Origin: Isochrysis galbana
Lineage: Eukaryota > Haptophyta > Isochrysidales > Isochrysidaceae
Assembly (NCBI GenBank): GCA_018136815.1
Contig: CM030932.1
Span: 7,265,505-7,329,504 of the forward strand
DNA length: 64,000 bases
Direction of reading: 5' to 3'
Position 1 is the stretch's first letter. Each line of letters opens with the position of its first letter. The position numbers and the translations under genes were made by a program. Of this stretch, positions 52,838-61,814 are shown piece by piece. The notes under the pieces are model-generated. The model searched no databases, was not told the DNA's origin, and saw only the letters and a list, made by a program, of their open reading frames with translations.

Positions 52838-53866
52838 ATGGGGTGCGTGTGGCGCTGGTGGGCTACCTTGGCGCTGCTCGTGCTAGTGGCGGCTGAGGAG
52901 TGCGCGCGCGGCGATGCGCCGGTGGTGCGCGTGGGTGGTCGCTTCATCACACCGCCCGTCACCGAGTCTCACTCTGTTGGCGGCAGGCTGGTTGAGCTGC
53001 GTGCTCTGAGTGACGAGCTTCAGCTGACGCACCTGAGAGGCCTCGTGGACACCACCGAGGTCGACGCTCTCGTGCGGATGGCGGCGGCGCGAGACGGATT
53101 CATCAAGTCGCCGCTTAAGTCTCAGGTCAGTGGCGAACGCCTTGACGGCGACGCCAGGCGCACCTCCTCCTCGTGCCCGATGCTCTGGCCGATCCTTTAC
53201 GCTGGCCGAGAGGACGAGATCAGGGCAAGTCGGCCAGAGCTCATGGAAGAGCTCGAGCTGACGGACGAGATTGCGCGGCGCGTTGCTGCTTTTTTCAGCC
53301 AGGCTGGCGTCCAGATCACGCGAGAGCATATCGAACCGCTGCAGCTGGTGAGGTACACAGGCGGCGAGGCATTCGGACCGCACCATGACTACCATGCCTC
53401 GGGCGAGTCGTCGGTGCAAGGTGTGTGCCTCCAGCATGCGCACGGGCGAGTGGCAGTTGCCAGTGGCACGCGGACATGGTGGCTGAGAGTGGAGAGTGGC
53501 ACGCTAGGGGATGCCACTTCCCGCGTGCCTGTGTTTCGCGGCTTTGCAGACCGACCTCCACGGCTCCTTCCCCCTTGCGCACGTGATACAGGCGAGCAAC
53601 GCGCCTTCACTGTGTTGCTCTTTGGCTCGACGCTGGGGCCCGATGATGGCGGAGAGACGCACTTCCCCGAGCTGGGAATTTCGGTGTGGCCGCGAGCAGG
53701 CGACGCGATCGCGTGGTCGAACGTGCATCAGGACGGATCGCCCAACCCGAGATCGCTACATGAGGGCCGGCCACCAAAGGAAAAGGAGAAGGTGGCGGTC
53801 AATGTGTGGATCTCGGACACGCCCTTCTCGCCGGAGGCTGGGCTGGGCCGCGCCGTGAAGAGCTGA
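52838..53866 (+). CDS. Prolyl 4-hydroxylase (2-oxoglutarate/Fe(II) dioxygenase)
   Basis: The start at 52838 (MGCVWRWWATLALLVLVAAE) begins an ER signal peptide and is preferred to the in-frame ATG at 52766. An intron at 53421-53591 (GTGTGT...ACAG, 171 bases) is inferred. Removing it joins HHDYHASGESSVQ to GEQRAFTVLLFGS, as in other prolyl hydroxylases, giving 285 residues. RYTGGEAFGPHHDYH holds the first His and Asp iron ligands (182 and 184). GGETHFPELGISVWPRAGDA is the characteristic mid-motif, and SLHEGRPPKEKEKVAVNVWI supplies the distal His and the 2-oxoglutarate-binding Lys. It hydroxylates prolines in secretory proteins, for which the SPPP-rich giant receptor in this window would be a plausible type of substrate. 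Confidence 0.88.
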   Translation: MGCVWRWWATLALLVLVAAEECARGDAPVVRVGGRFITPPVTESHSVGGRLVELRALSDELQLTHLRGLVDTTEVDALVRMAAARDGFIKSPLKSQVSGERLDGDARRTSSSCPMLWPILYAGREDEIRASRPELMEELELTDEIARRVAAFFSQAGVQITREHIEPLQLVRYTGGEAFGPHHDYHASGESSVQGVCLQHAHGRVAVASGTRTWWLRVESGTLGDATSRVPVFRGFADRPPRLLPPCARDTGEQRAFTVLLFGSTLGPDDGGETHFPELGISVWPRAGDAIAWSNVHQDGSPNPRSLHEGRPPKEKEKVAVNVWISDTPFSPEAGLGRAVKS

Positions 53867-54626
53867 AGGTCACAAGTGCAAGTGGACCACTTATCAGCCT
53901 ATGCAACACATTGCGTAGCTGCGCCAGCACCTTGGACACCGTTGGCTTGCGTAGTGCAAGTTGTTTCGCATGCGCAAGTGCGTGGAAGCGCGTGTGCCAA
54001 CATATCCTTCTGTCACAAGCTCATCGGCAATATGTGCATGGCGCATGGACGAGAACGACAACGATGCTGATGTTGCGAGCAGCAAGGCGGCGGCGCGGTA
54101 TGGTGCCAAGCTCACTTTTTTCACAATCACGAGCCTCGTGGAAGCGCTGATGCATTACCAAGAAAAAACGTAGACCAACTCACGGATGCGCTCAACACAA
54201 CCGAACCTCCAGTGTCCATCACAATGTCGACTTCGCAGAAGCTACTTCAAACCCATATGCAGCGTAAATAAATAGATCAGCCACACGCGCACAGACCAAT
54301 TGCCGATCGGCGAATAGGACTAGGGGCGGCAGGTGCTTGATGCGCGTGTGCCATGGGCGACTCTTTGTCACAGCTTGGTCGACATGCATCATGTCTCATT
54401 ATGGCCAAGCGGTAAGTAATTAATGCGATTGCGTGCACGTAAACAGCTGCTCGCGAGTCTTTGCCGATTTGTACCTACGCCTGCGCCATAGCGAGCGTGA
54501 AGCGCGCGTGTGCAGTGCGCGCGCAGCGGCCAGCAACAAAAGGAGTGGATGTGGTACGCAGGGGCGTGCGTGCACATGCTTATACTTGCTTGCAGCCAAC
54601 GAATGATCAAGAAGGACGATAAAATA
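53867..54626. other. Intergenic, nothing supportable
   Basis: Short frames only. Some AT-rich stretches near 54250-54290 and 54620. Confidence 0.5.
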
Positions 54627-54807
54627 AATAAAACATCTGAGCGTTAGTACCACTACTCCCACTAGCCCGGTACCAACACGACAGCCCTCAGCGCACCTGC
54701 CCGTACACCTTGGCGCGTGCTGTTGACACAGATACATACTCCTATGCACCCCTCCAAATCTCCCCCCTCGCATGCCCCCGGCTCCCATTCTAACTCCCCA
54801 CAAGTTA
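54627..54807 (+). repeat. 181-bp dispersed repeat, copy 2
   Basis: Same orientation and nearly identical to 19386-19566. It is directly followed by mobile-element-like sequence (54808-55740), as copy 1 is by a related remnant. That suggests it is the end of a larger element. Confidence 0.9.
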
Positions 54808-55740
54808 AAATGAGGGAAACCCCATTGAGGCGGACCGGTCGACGCCGGCCGACTCTCCGGGAAAATGCACCGGGGGGGGGGGGAGGGACCTCTCGTCGAG
54901 AAGCGGAGCGGCCCTTACAGCTCGCGCCGCGAGCAGTCATCGAAGAAATAAATGACTGCGCCCCCCTATACCTGCCACAGGGACGTCTTGAGCCACTCCC
55001 TTCTTCTCCCCCTCCTCAACTAACTTTATAGTCAGTTGCCATGGAGCGCGCCGGCGCTCCCCTCCTCTCCTTCGGGCCCCCCGCCGAGGGCGGCCCCCCA
55101 GCCCCCATGGAGCAGTCGCTGTCGAAGCGACCGCGCCCGCCATCAGAGGCCGAGCAGGTGCGCGCGACCCCCGTCGCGCCACACGGCCCGCGGCTCCGGC
55201 CGCACCACGCACAGCAGCCATGCTGGCCCCCCCCATGGGGGGCAGCAGTCTGCAGACTTCAGCAGAGCATGAACAGGCTCACAGAGCCACTCCTCCAATG
55301 GGCATGCCTTATGGCAGAGGCCCCTTCCGCCCTGGCAGAGACCAGGTGGCCCTTATGGGCACCAACACTGCCTGACAAGACATCCCAAAATCACGCACAC
55401 CACAAGGCTCTGGGGCACCAGAGCAGATCAAGCAGCACCTACACCCACTGTCCCACCCCACAGCCTCTCCCCATACGCACCTCGACGACCTCCCTCCACG
55501 CCACATCTGACTCTCGCCCCACTCTCCCTTGACACACAGGACCCAGACCAAGAAGACAACGAGCAAATGCCCGACTCAGACGCCAATTTCGAACTCTCTT
55601 TCCATCAAGATGGGGACCTCGTACTCAACGACACGGCGGTCTATGCCGCCATTGTTGAACTACTTCTAGAGCTCGAGGGTGTAGACCCTGAGCCAGACTT
55701 CTGGGCCCGCTCAAACAGGGCCCCCTGCCTCTCCCACGCT
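54808..55740 (+). mobile_element. Broken mobile-element ORF (MERAGAP... to ELEGVDPEPDFWAR), copy 2
   Basis: A frame from 55041 (MERAGAPLLSFGPPAEGG, then basic SKRPRPPSEAE) runs 163 codons to 55532. Coding-quality sequence then resumes one frame over. It is acidic at first (DPDQEDNEQMPDSDANFE) and then carries LNDTAVYAAIVELL and ELEGVDPEPDFWARS up to about 55725. A one-base frameshift near 55530 and a truncation into repeat DNA disable it. 54955-55020 matches the inverted repeat at 40965-41035. The encoded protein family is not recognised. Confidence 0.5.
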
Positions 55741-56025
55741 TGCCTCGCTGGCCATGGGAGCCGCCCAGAGGCATCTGTCTGCCTGGCGACCAGGGAAGGG
55801 GGGGGGGTCAGCTCGAGGGCAGGCCCACGCAGGGCGTGGGAGTTAGTGGGAGTGCGAATCACGGCCCGCGCCCACTAGGGGTCTGGGCCAGTGTGATGAT
55901 TGCCCAGCCCCTGGCAAAGGGCAGGGGCTGTGGTTGATTGTACGGGCCCACCCCTGGGGGTGTCCGCGATGGAGAGAGGGGGGCGCGAGGCCCCCATTGA
56001 CCCCTACTTATAAAAGTAGGTTTTT
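55741..56025. other. Repeat-rich spacer
   Basis: Contains CTGCCTGGCGACCAGG and a G-run near 55799-55807, related to segments at 39270 and 19790. No gene is supported. Confidence 0.4.
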
Positions 56026-56973
56026 ATTTTTAACAAATTTTTATGGGTCGCGGCGCGGCAAAGGAACGGGACTAGCGCTCACTCAAGACAGGACACCTTG
56101 CCGCGGCAAGCGCAAGCACCCTTTCCCCCTTATGCCACCCAGCTCTTCACTAGCTTTCTACCTGCGCTAGCTAGAGCGCCCCTCCCTCCACACTCAGACA
56201 GCCCCCTACGCCAGGATCCTGTTATGGTCTCGCAGGCAAGGGGGCCTAATGGGAGGGAGAGGAGCAACTCCTCCGAGAGGAGCTGTGGGGAAGGAGATGT
56301 CTGAGTGGGGGCGCTATACCCTTGCGCTAGGCATGGGGATGGAATCAGAGCGATAGAAAGCAAATTTTTTACGACTACACTATGATTAAAGTCTAAACAT
56401 TTTCCCCCTTACGCCTCTCGCAAGGGGGGGCCCTTCCTCCACTTTCGCCTGATTCCGCGGAGGTGATGCGAGCGCGCAAAATGGCGCGGCCCCGCGTCAC
56501 TTACGAGTCGAGCCATGCCGCCTTGTCTGAAGAAGAAGGGGAGGCGGAGATGCGAGCGCAGGTGCGAAGCCGCAAGCGGAAGACGGAGGAGGTGGCGGTG
56601 GCCAGAATGTGGAATGTGGGGCGCCAAGCAGCTATAGTAGCCTATCCCCTATCTATGTGTAAATTTTTAACAAATTTTTATGGGTCGCGGTGCGGCAAAG
56701 GAACGGAACTAGCGCTAACTCAAGACAGGACTCCCTGCCGCGGCAAGCGCAAGCACCCTTCCCCCTTATGCCACCCAGCTCTTCACTAGCTTTCTACCTG
56801 CGCTAGCTGTAGCGCCCCTCCCTCCACACTCAAACAGCCCCCCACGCCAAGATCCTGTTCTGGTCTCGCAGGCAAGGGGGCCTAATGGGAGGGAGAGGAG
56901 CAACTCCTCAGAGAGGAGCTGTGGGGAAGGAGATGTCTGAGTGGGGGCGCTATACCCTTGCGCTAGGCATGGG
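56026..56973. mobile_element. Small element with about 311-bp direct terminal repeats (TRIM-like)
   Basis: 56026-56337 and 56663-56973 are near-identical direct repeats, starting ATTTTTAACAAATTTTTATG and ending CTTGCGCTAGGCATGGG. They flank about 325 bases with no long frame. This layout, long direct repeats around a short non-coding core, is that of terminal-repeat retrotransposons in miniature. A simple tandem duplication of a single repeat plus spacer is the alternative. Confidence 0.6.
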
Positions 56974-56999
56974 CAGCGACGCCGCCTCAAGACGTGTCC

Positions 57000-57785
57000 T
57001 CCCTCTTGTCTTGAGTCGAAATTATTGGTGCTTGAAAAAGAGGGCGAGGGGGGTTGTGCTTCTTGGGTTGTTGGTAGTTGGAAGAGGGAGTGGGAGAGGG
57101 ATTCAGGTATTGGAAGAGGGCCCAAAGGGCACTGAATTGTAGGTACTTGTGGCCCACAAGAGTGGGGTGAAAACGATAAATGTAAGTGTATCAACATGGG
57201 TCTTGCTTGAGTTTGAGTTGAAATTTTTGGTGCTTGAAACAGAGGGTGAGGGGGTTCGTACTGTTTGGGTTGGTTGTGGTGTGAAGGGGGAGTGGGAGAG
57301 GGAGTCTAGTGTTGAAAGAGGGCCCAAGGCAGGGTACTGAGTTGTAGATACTTGTGGCCCACAAGAGTGGGGTGAAGGAAACAAGTGTGTCAACATGTTG
57401 GGAAACGGAGGCATAGGGTGCTCTCCATGGAAGATCGATGGTTGTGAAGTGCCCTCCCATGATGGGTGCACTGATGGTAGAGGTTTCCACCATGGGAAGG
57501 GCAGCTGAGCTGCCCTCCCACATGAGGTGCTCTTGGGGTGGGAGGGTTTCCCACTGTTGGAGGGGGTCTCAAAGACCCCCTGCATGCTACGCAGAGGTAT
57601 GGTGGCAACCTGTTCGGTGCCAGTGCTCGCCACCCCGCGCGCTTGCGCGGGTGTGGTTTGGATGGGCTGGATGGGCTTTGAGAGGGCTTTCTGACGAGCC
57701 GCCTCGGGCGGCATGGGGCGTCCCAGGTGGGGCGCGGTGGCGAGGGTCGCCTGGGGCTCGGGAGCGGTCGCGGCACGCTCCATAG
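57000..57785 (-). mobile_element. Decayed MER-type ORF with internal tandem repeats, copy 3
   Basis: A minus-strand frame starts at 57783 (MERAATAPEPQATLATAPH) and becomes Pro/Ser-rich. It then contains two to three degenerate repeats of about 180-200 bases (57020-57190, 57200-57395). These are marked on the plus strand by TACTTGTGGCCCACAAGAGT next to GGGGTGAA. Similar start to the frames at 36762 and 55041. Confidence 0.4.
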
Positions 57786-58381
57786 GTCAAACTATAACAA
57801 TAGTTTTTCAGCCTATCCCCTATGTGTATGTATATGAGAGTGAGTGTGAGTGCCCTTACTTGTTCCTAGACAATTAACAATCGCATTCACAACAATACAA
57901 CTTTGGCAATGACAATGTAGCTGTTTATGTTCTCCAGCTCGGGTTTATGATCTCCGGCTGAGGCTCGTTCCCCCCGGCCCTGGTGCACGAGCAGATCATC
58001 AATCTCGGCGAGGGCGACAGCAGCGGGGGAGGGGAGCGGCGCGTGCTTCATGGCTCTATCAATTTACTGATAGTTGTAATGGCTACAGCTACAGGCCTAC
58101 GAGGCGCGCCTGCGCCATCGGCTCCACTAATGTAACCGACGCGCTGCTCGCGGCAATACCTGCGCAACACGCCCTGCCCAGCCCAGGAATTTGCTTCCCA
58201 TCAATTTCTCCCAGAGACCCACTAGAGGCCCACACATTCGCATAGCAATTAGGCAACCGCAGACGACGCTATCCCTTGGCCCTAGCTAGCAGCTAGATGC
58301 CAAAGGACATTAGCCAATCGATAATGGAATGAGTACTCACGCATACCGAGCTTTCAACGAGAGCTCCCGCAACGCTTAGGG
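57786..58381. other. Intergenic with short dispersed repeat
   Basis: Nothing coding. 58025-58078 is the second copy of the repeat at 1182-1236, with the palindrome CTATCAATTTACTGATAG at 58055-58072. Confidence 0.5.
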
Positions 58382-59029
58382 CTAAGCTGTTCTCTCCCTG
58401 TCTGTGAAGCAGCCGTCGCGCACCTGCACCACAACGAGCCCGGCCTCTTCCCACCTGTCTGGAGAGTCGCGTGGAGACTCAAAGATGCGGATGTCGTCGT
58501 CCACATAGAGCACACGCAAGTAGCCGGGCCCAGAGATGGCGTCGCTTAATAAGGGCTTGCCTGCAATCACAAGTCCACCTTGTGATACATCAACAGTAAA
58601 GTCCTTCGGACAGCGGCGCATCGACGCGTCGACCTGAGCGAAGGAGCCCTTTGCAATGAAGTGAACGGTGCTGCCTAAGATCTCACCATAGTTCTCGACC
58701 AAGCCGGCATCCTGGTCATAGCTTTGGCCAGCGATGTTAGTGTTGCGCAGGAATGGAAGCGCGCGCGCAGCCCTCTCCCACCGCGGCGTCCGTCCCCGGA
58801 CGTACGCCGCTCGCCACAGCCCGCAGCCGATAGAGTTGAAGGGAACGCGAAGCGCAACGAGAGAATCGATGAGTGGGTCGATCTCAGCTGGTTCGCTCTC
58901 GCCTCGGACGAGCGCGCGGCGGAGCGCCAGTGCCTGCGACGGCTGGCCACGGCGAAGCCACGCCGGCTCGACCAGCCCACCCAGCCGCAGAAGCGACGGC
59001 ACGGCGCACAGCAGCAGCAGAGCCGCCAT
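58382..59029 (-). CDS. Plastid fibrillin / PAP family protein
   Basis: The start at 59029 (MAALLLLCAVPSLLRLGGLV) is chosen because it opens a signal peptide; the longer frame to 59257 is GA-rich 5' sequence. The 215-residue protein has RALVRGESEPAEIDPLIDSL at the N-terminal side of the mature part and LENYGEILGS-type sequence in the middle. It closes with SGPGYLRVLYVDDDIRIFES followed by AGLVVVQVRD. GYLRVLYxDDDxRI is the diagnostic C-terminal motif of PAP/fibrillins, which bind lipids in plastoglobules and thylakoids. The gene is divergent from the LIM gene, with 277 bases between starts. Confidence 0.8.
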   Translation of the reverse strand: MAALLLLCAVPSLLRLGGLVEPAWLRRGQPSQALALRRALVRGESEPAEIDPLIDSLVALRVPFNSIGCGLWRAAYVRGRTPRWERAARALPFLRNTNIAGQSYDQDAGLVENYGEILGSTVHFIAKGSFAQVDASMRRCPKDFTVDVSQGGLVIAGKPLLSDAISGPGYLRVLYVDDDIRIFESPRDSPDRWEEAGLVVVQVRDGCFTDRERTA

Positions 59030-59306
59030 CAGAGAGACTAGAGTACGAGAGAGGCCGGGCGGCGATTCTGTCCAAACGTCCGGACAGTGAGAAAAAGAAA
59101 AGGGCGAAGAAGGCCCATCTCGTTTCCTCTTCTCTGCCCCCTCTCTTCTCTCTTCCTGCCCCTCTCTCTCTCTCTCTCCCTCTCCCCTCCCCCCAACCCC
59201 GCATTCTTCTCCTCTCCTCTCTCCTACGCTCTCCTCTCCCTCTCTCTCTGTAGCCAACCGGTGAGCTCTCTCCGCCTCGGCCTGGCTTTCCTCCCCCTTC
59301 CGCCAG
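59030..59306. promoter_or_regulatory. Bidirectional promoter region, CT-rich
   Basis: 277 bases separate two divergent starts. About 59160-59250 is CT-rich (TCTCTCTCTCTC runs). No TATA box is obvious. Confidence 0.5.
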
Positions 59307-60643
59307 ATGGACCGACTGGCAGCGCAGTCTCGCGATTTCGCCTTTCTTCGTGCCGCTGCCTCCGGCCGTGAGCTCTACTGCGCTGGCCCTCACGGTCCCA
59401 CCGAGAGAGAGGCGCTTGCGTGCCTCGGCTGCGGCCGCTGCGTCGCAGACGATCCTCTCGCCTTCCAGCCGTCGCCCGCGCCCACGTTAGGGCCTGGCGA
59501 GGCTCTTCCGCTCTACTGTGATAACTGCAGGCCAACGCACCTCGGCCCACCCTGCCGCGCCTGCGGCCTCGCAGCGCCGCGAACGAGCGCCGTGCTGGCA
59601 GGAGACTCTTGGTTTCACCATTCTTGCCTCCGCTGCTCGGAGCCGGGTTGTGCGCTGGCCCTTGGCGACTTCTACTACGATCACCGTGGTAAGCCGTACT
59701 GCGCGGAGCATCACACAAAGTACACAGCTGAGCGCTGCGCCAAGTGCGACGGTGCCGTCGGCCGCGGCGTCTCGGCACTCGGACGCGCTTGGCATAATGA
59801 GTGCTTTACGTGCTCCATCTCGGGCGCGCCGCTCGGCGCAGGCACCTTCTACCTGGACCAAGGCAAGCCCATTGCACCGGGCGTGCGCGAACATCTTGCT
59901 CCACGCTGTGCAGAATGTGGTGAGCCTGCCACTGCTGACAGGGTCTGGGCGATGAGCAGGTGAGCTGCTATCCTCACCCGTCGTGCGCTTGCAATCCTTG
60001 GGCACGGCCACTCGGGGCTGGCAATGCTGCTATGCTGCGGCTGGTTTTGTCGAAGGATCTGTTGGCTAGCGCCCGCTCACTTGATGCCGCTCCGTCCCAT
60101 TGCGCGCACTCCAGGTTCCATCACAAAGAGTGCTTCGTGTGCGTGCACTGCAAGGAAAAGATTGGCAGCCGGCGGTTCGTGGTACTAGATGGCGAGCCGT
60201 ATCTTGAGGGATGCTACCATATAATATTCGGGGGGAACGCACCGTCTCAGGTACAGGAGTCTATTGGCAGTGTGCGCAGGCGCTACGCCATTGCCGTCCC
60301 GTTGTCACTTCCGAGTTTGGGTGGGGAAAAGGGTCTGCCAGCATTTATGGAGACGCACAAACGGCTCGTGCAGCCTGCCAGGCGCGAGCTCCGCGAGAAG
60401 GGTGTGCTCGACTTACACTATTTTCTTTCGACGGCCGTCTCTGGTATGCCGATGCTGATCTTTTCGCTGAGCTTGCGCGATGATGCGGATGCAAAGGTGC
60501 GGTTACTTCCTTTGCGAGAGAGTGCGCAGGGGAATGGTGTCGGTGCCGTGTCGACGCGTAGCGCCGATCCGCCGAGGTGTGCAAGGTGCCGACGCTCACT
60601 TCCGACCCTGTCTTGCAATAGGCGGAGTTGCAAACGGCGCTAG
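59307..60643 (+). CDS. LIM-domain protein, three LIM modules
   Basis: Exon 1 is 59307-59959 and ends at GTGAGC. Exon 2 starts at 60115 after CTCCAG, with a shared Arg codon. LIM1 is about residues 83-136 (CRACG...WFHHSCLRC...PYCAEHH). LIM2 is 144-196 (CAKCDG...WHNECFTC), with some late zinc ligands missing. LIM3 is 201 to about 250 (CAECGE...FHHKECFVCVHC...YLEGCYHIIFG) and spans the intron. After LIM3 two frames are open. The listed one runs to 60643. The alternative (TVSGTGVYWQCAQALRHCRP to 60483, ending WYADADLFAELAR) looks more protein-like, so a frameshift in the six-G run near 60231 or another intron is possible. LIM modules bind proteins, commonly at the actin cytoskeleton. Confidence 0.8.
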
Positions 60644-61124
60644 AGGATAATAGGGCGTGCATCCAATGGAACCAGCACATCTCGGCGGTGCATGACCCGT
60701 CACGTTCTCGCGGCCAGCCGTGGTGGGCCGGGATCACGCCCGAGCGGAACTCCACTTGATGTGTTTATATGTGACCTGTGTGCTATATGATTGACATACG
60801 AGCACCTATTGCCTGCCAAAGTGTACCAAGGTGCCCAGCACCGTGCGGATCCCAAGCAGGCGCGTATGGCCGGCTTACGCGGGTCGCTCGTACCAGGCTC
60901 GTTCATCCTGTGGCCATAGGGTCCAATGTAGGACATCGCTCCGCTGCTGTGCGGAAATCCTCGACGTCAAAATTTTTGATCGCTGCCGTGCTCCTTCGTC
61001 GGAGCGGGCGAAGAGGAGGATTGGTGTGTTCGCTTGTGTCCTAGATTCTAGGTCGAAGACTTGCGGCACACGTACAACTCCCAAGTAGAGGGAATCCCGC
61101 TAGTTGTGAAGCGCGGGGACCAAT

Positions 61125-61240
61125 AACGAAAAATACCGAATTTCAGGTCTTCGAAGACGGTGCGCGAAATACAGTTGGGACCCCCTCCGGTATATTTTTA
61201 ATGAGGCCCTTCATGCGAGGCACAAACATGGAATGACGAG
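61125..61240 (-). repeat. Dispersed repeat family C, copy 2
   Basis: Aligns in reverse complement with 51640-51765; diverged, with several small indels. Confidence 0.7.
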
Positions 61241-61474
61241 GAATTTTTGATGCCAACTCACTGGGTGCTCACGGCCTGCTTCCATGCACACTAGACGACT
61301 ATAAGTCAACCTCGTAATGTTGCACTTCAATTGGTACGAAAGTATCACAAAACTCAAGACGCTTACGTGAATCACTAGTCACCGAAGGCTAGAGCGACTA
61401 ATTTGGCATCGCGACCGGGCGGACGGCATGGTCTATTTTTTCATCCACTTCAACGAGTGACAGCACAAAACGTA

Positions 61475-61565
61475 GCCCGGCGCGATGCCTAACAAAAACA
61501 TCCGGGGGGGCCTACCTGACGCGACGAAAATATTCGCCAAGAAATGGTGCGATTTGCCCCCCTCT
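61475..61565 (-). repeat. Dispersed repeat family B, copy 2
   Basis: Aligns in reverse complement with 46890-47000. The homopolymer core is shorter here (seven G on the plus strand). Confidence 0.85.
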
Positions 61566-61814
61566 TGCCATGGCGTCGCTCTCCCTCTTCTCGGCCGTCC
61601 TGGTCACCGCGATGCTGCCAGGGCGCTAACATTTTATAGATAGTGGGAAAAGGTTGCTGAGCATGGAACAACACCTAGTTGATGTATGGTGACAATGAGA
61701 AAATCATAAGGGCTGGTTGGCGTGAGAATGATGCTGCGTCTAGCTTCGCTAACATCACATCCACCTCAAGCGAACGAGCTAGGTGTGTCTAGCTCCGCCA
61801 ACGTCACATCCACC

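Larger units (their letters stand above)
60644..61814. other. Intergenic with two dispersed repeats
   Basis: No gene is supported. 61125-61240 is inverted family C (sister at 51640-51765) and 61475-61565 is inverted family B (sister at 46890-47000). Confidence 0.6.

Noticed and set aside
59030-59257. N-terminal extension of the fibrillin frame up to 59257
   Set aside because: GA-tract translation; the start at 59029 fits a targeting leader and leaves a shared promoter.
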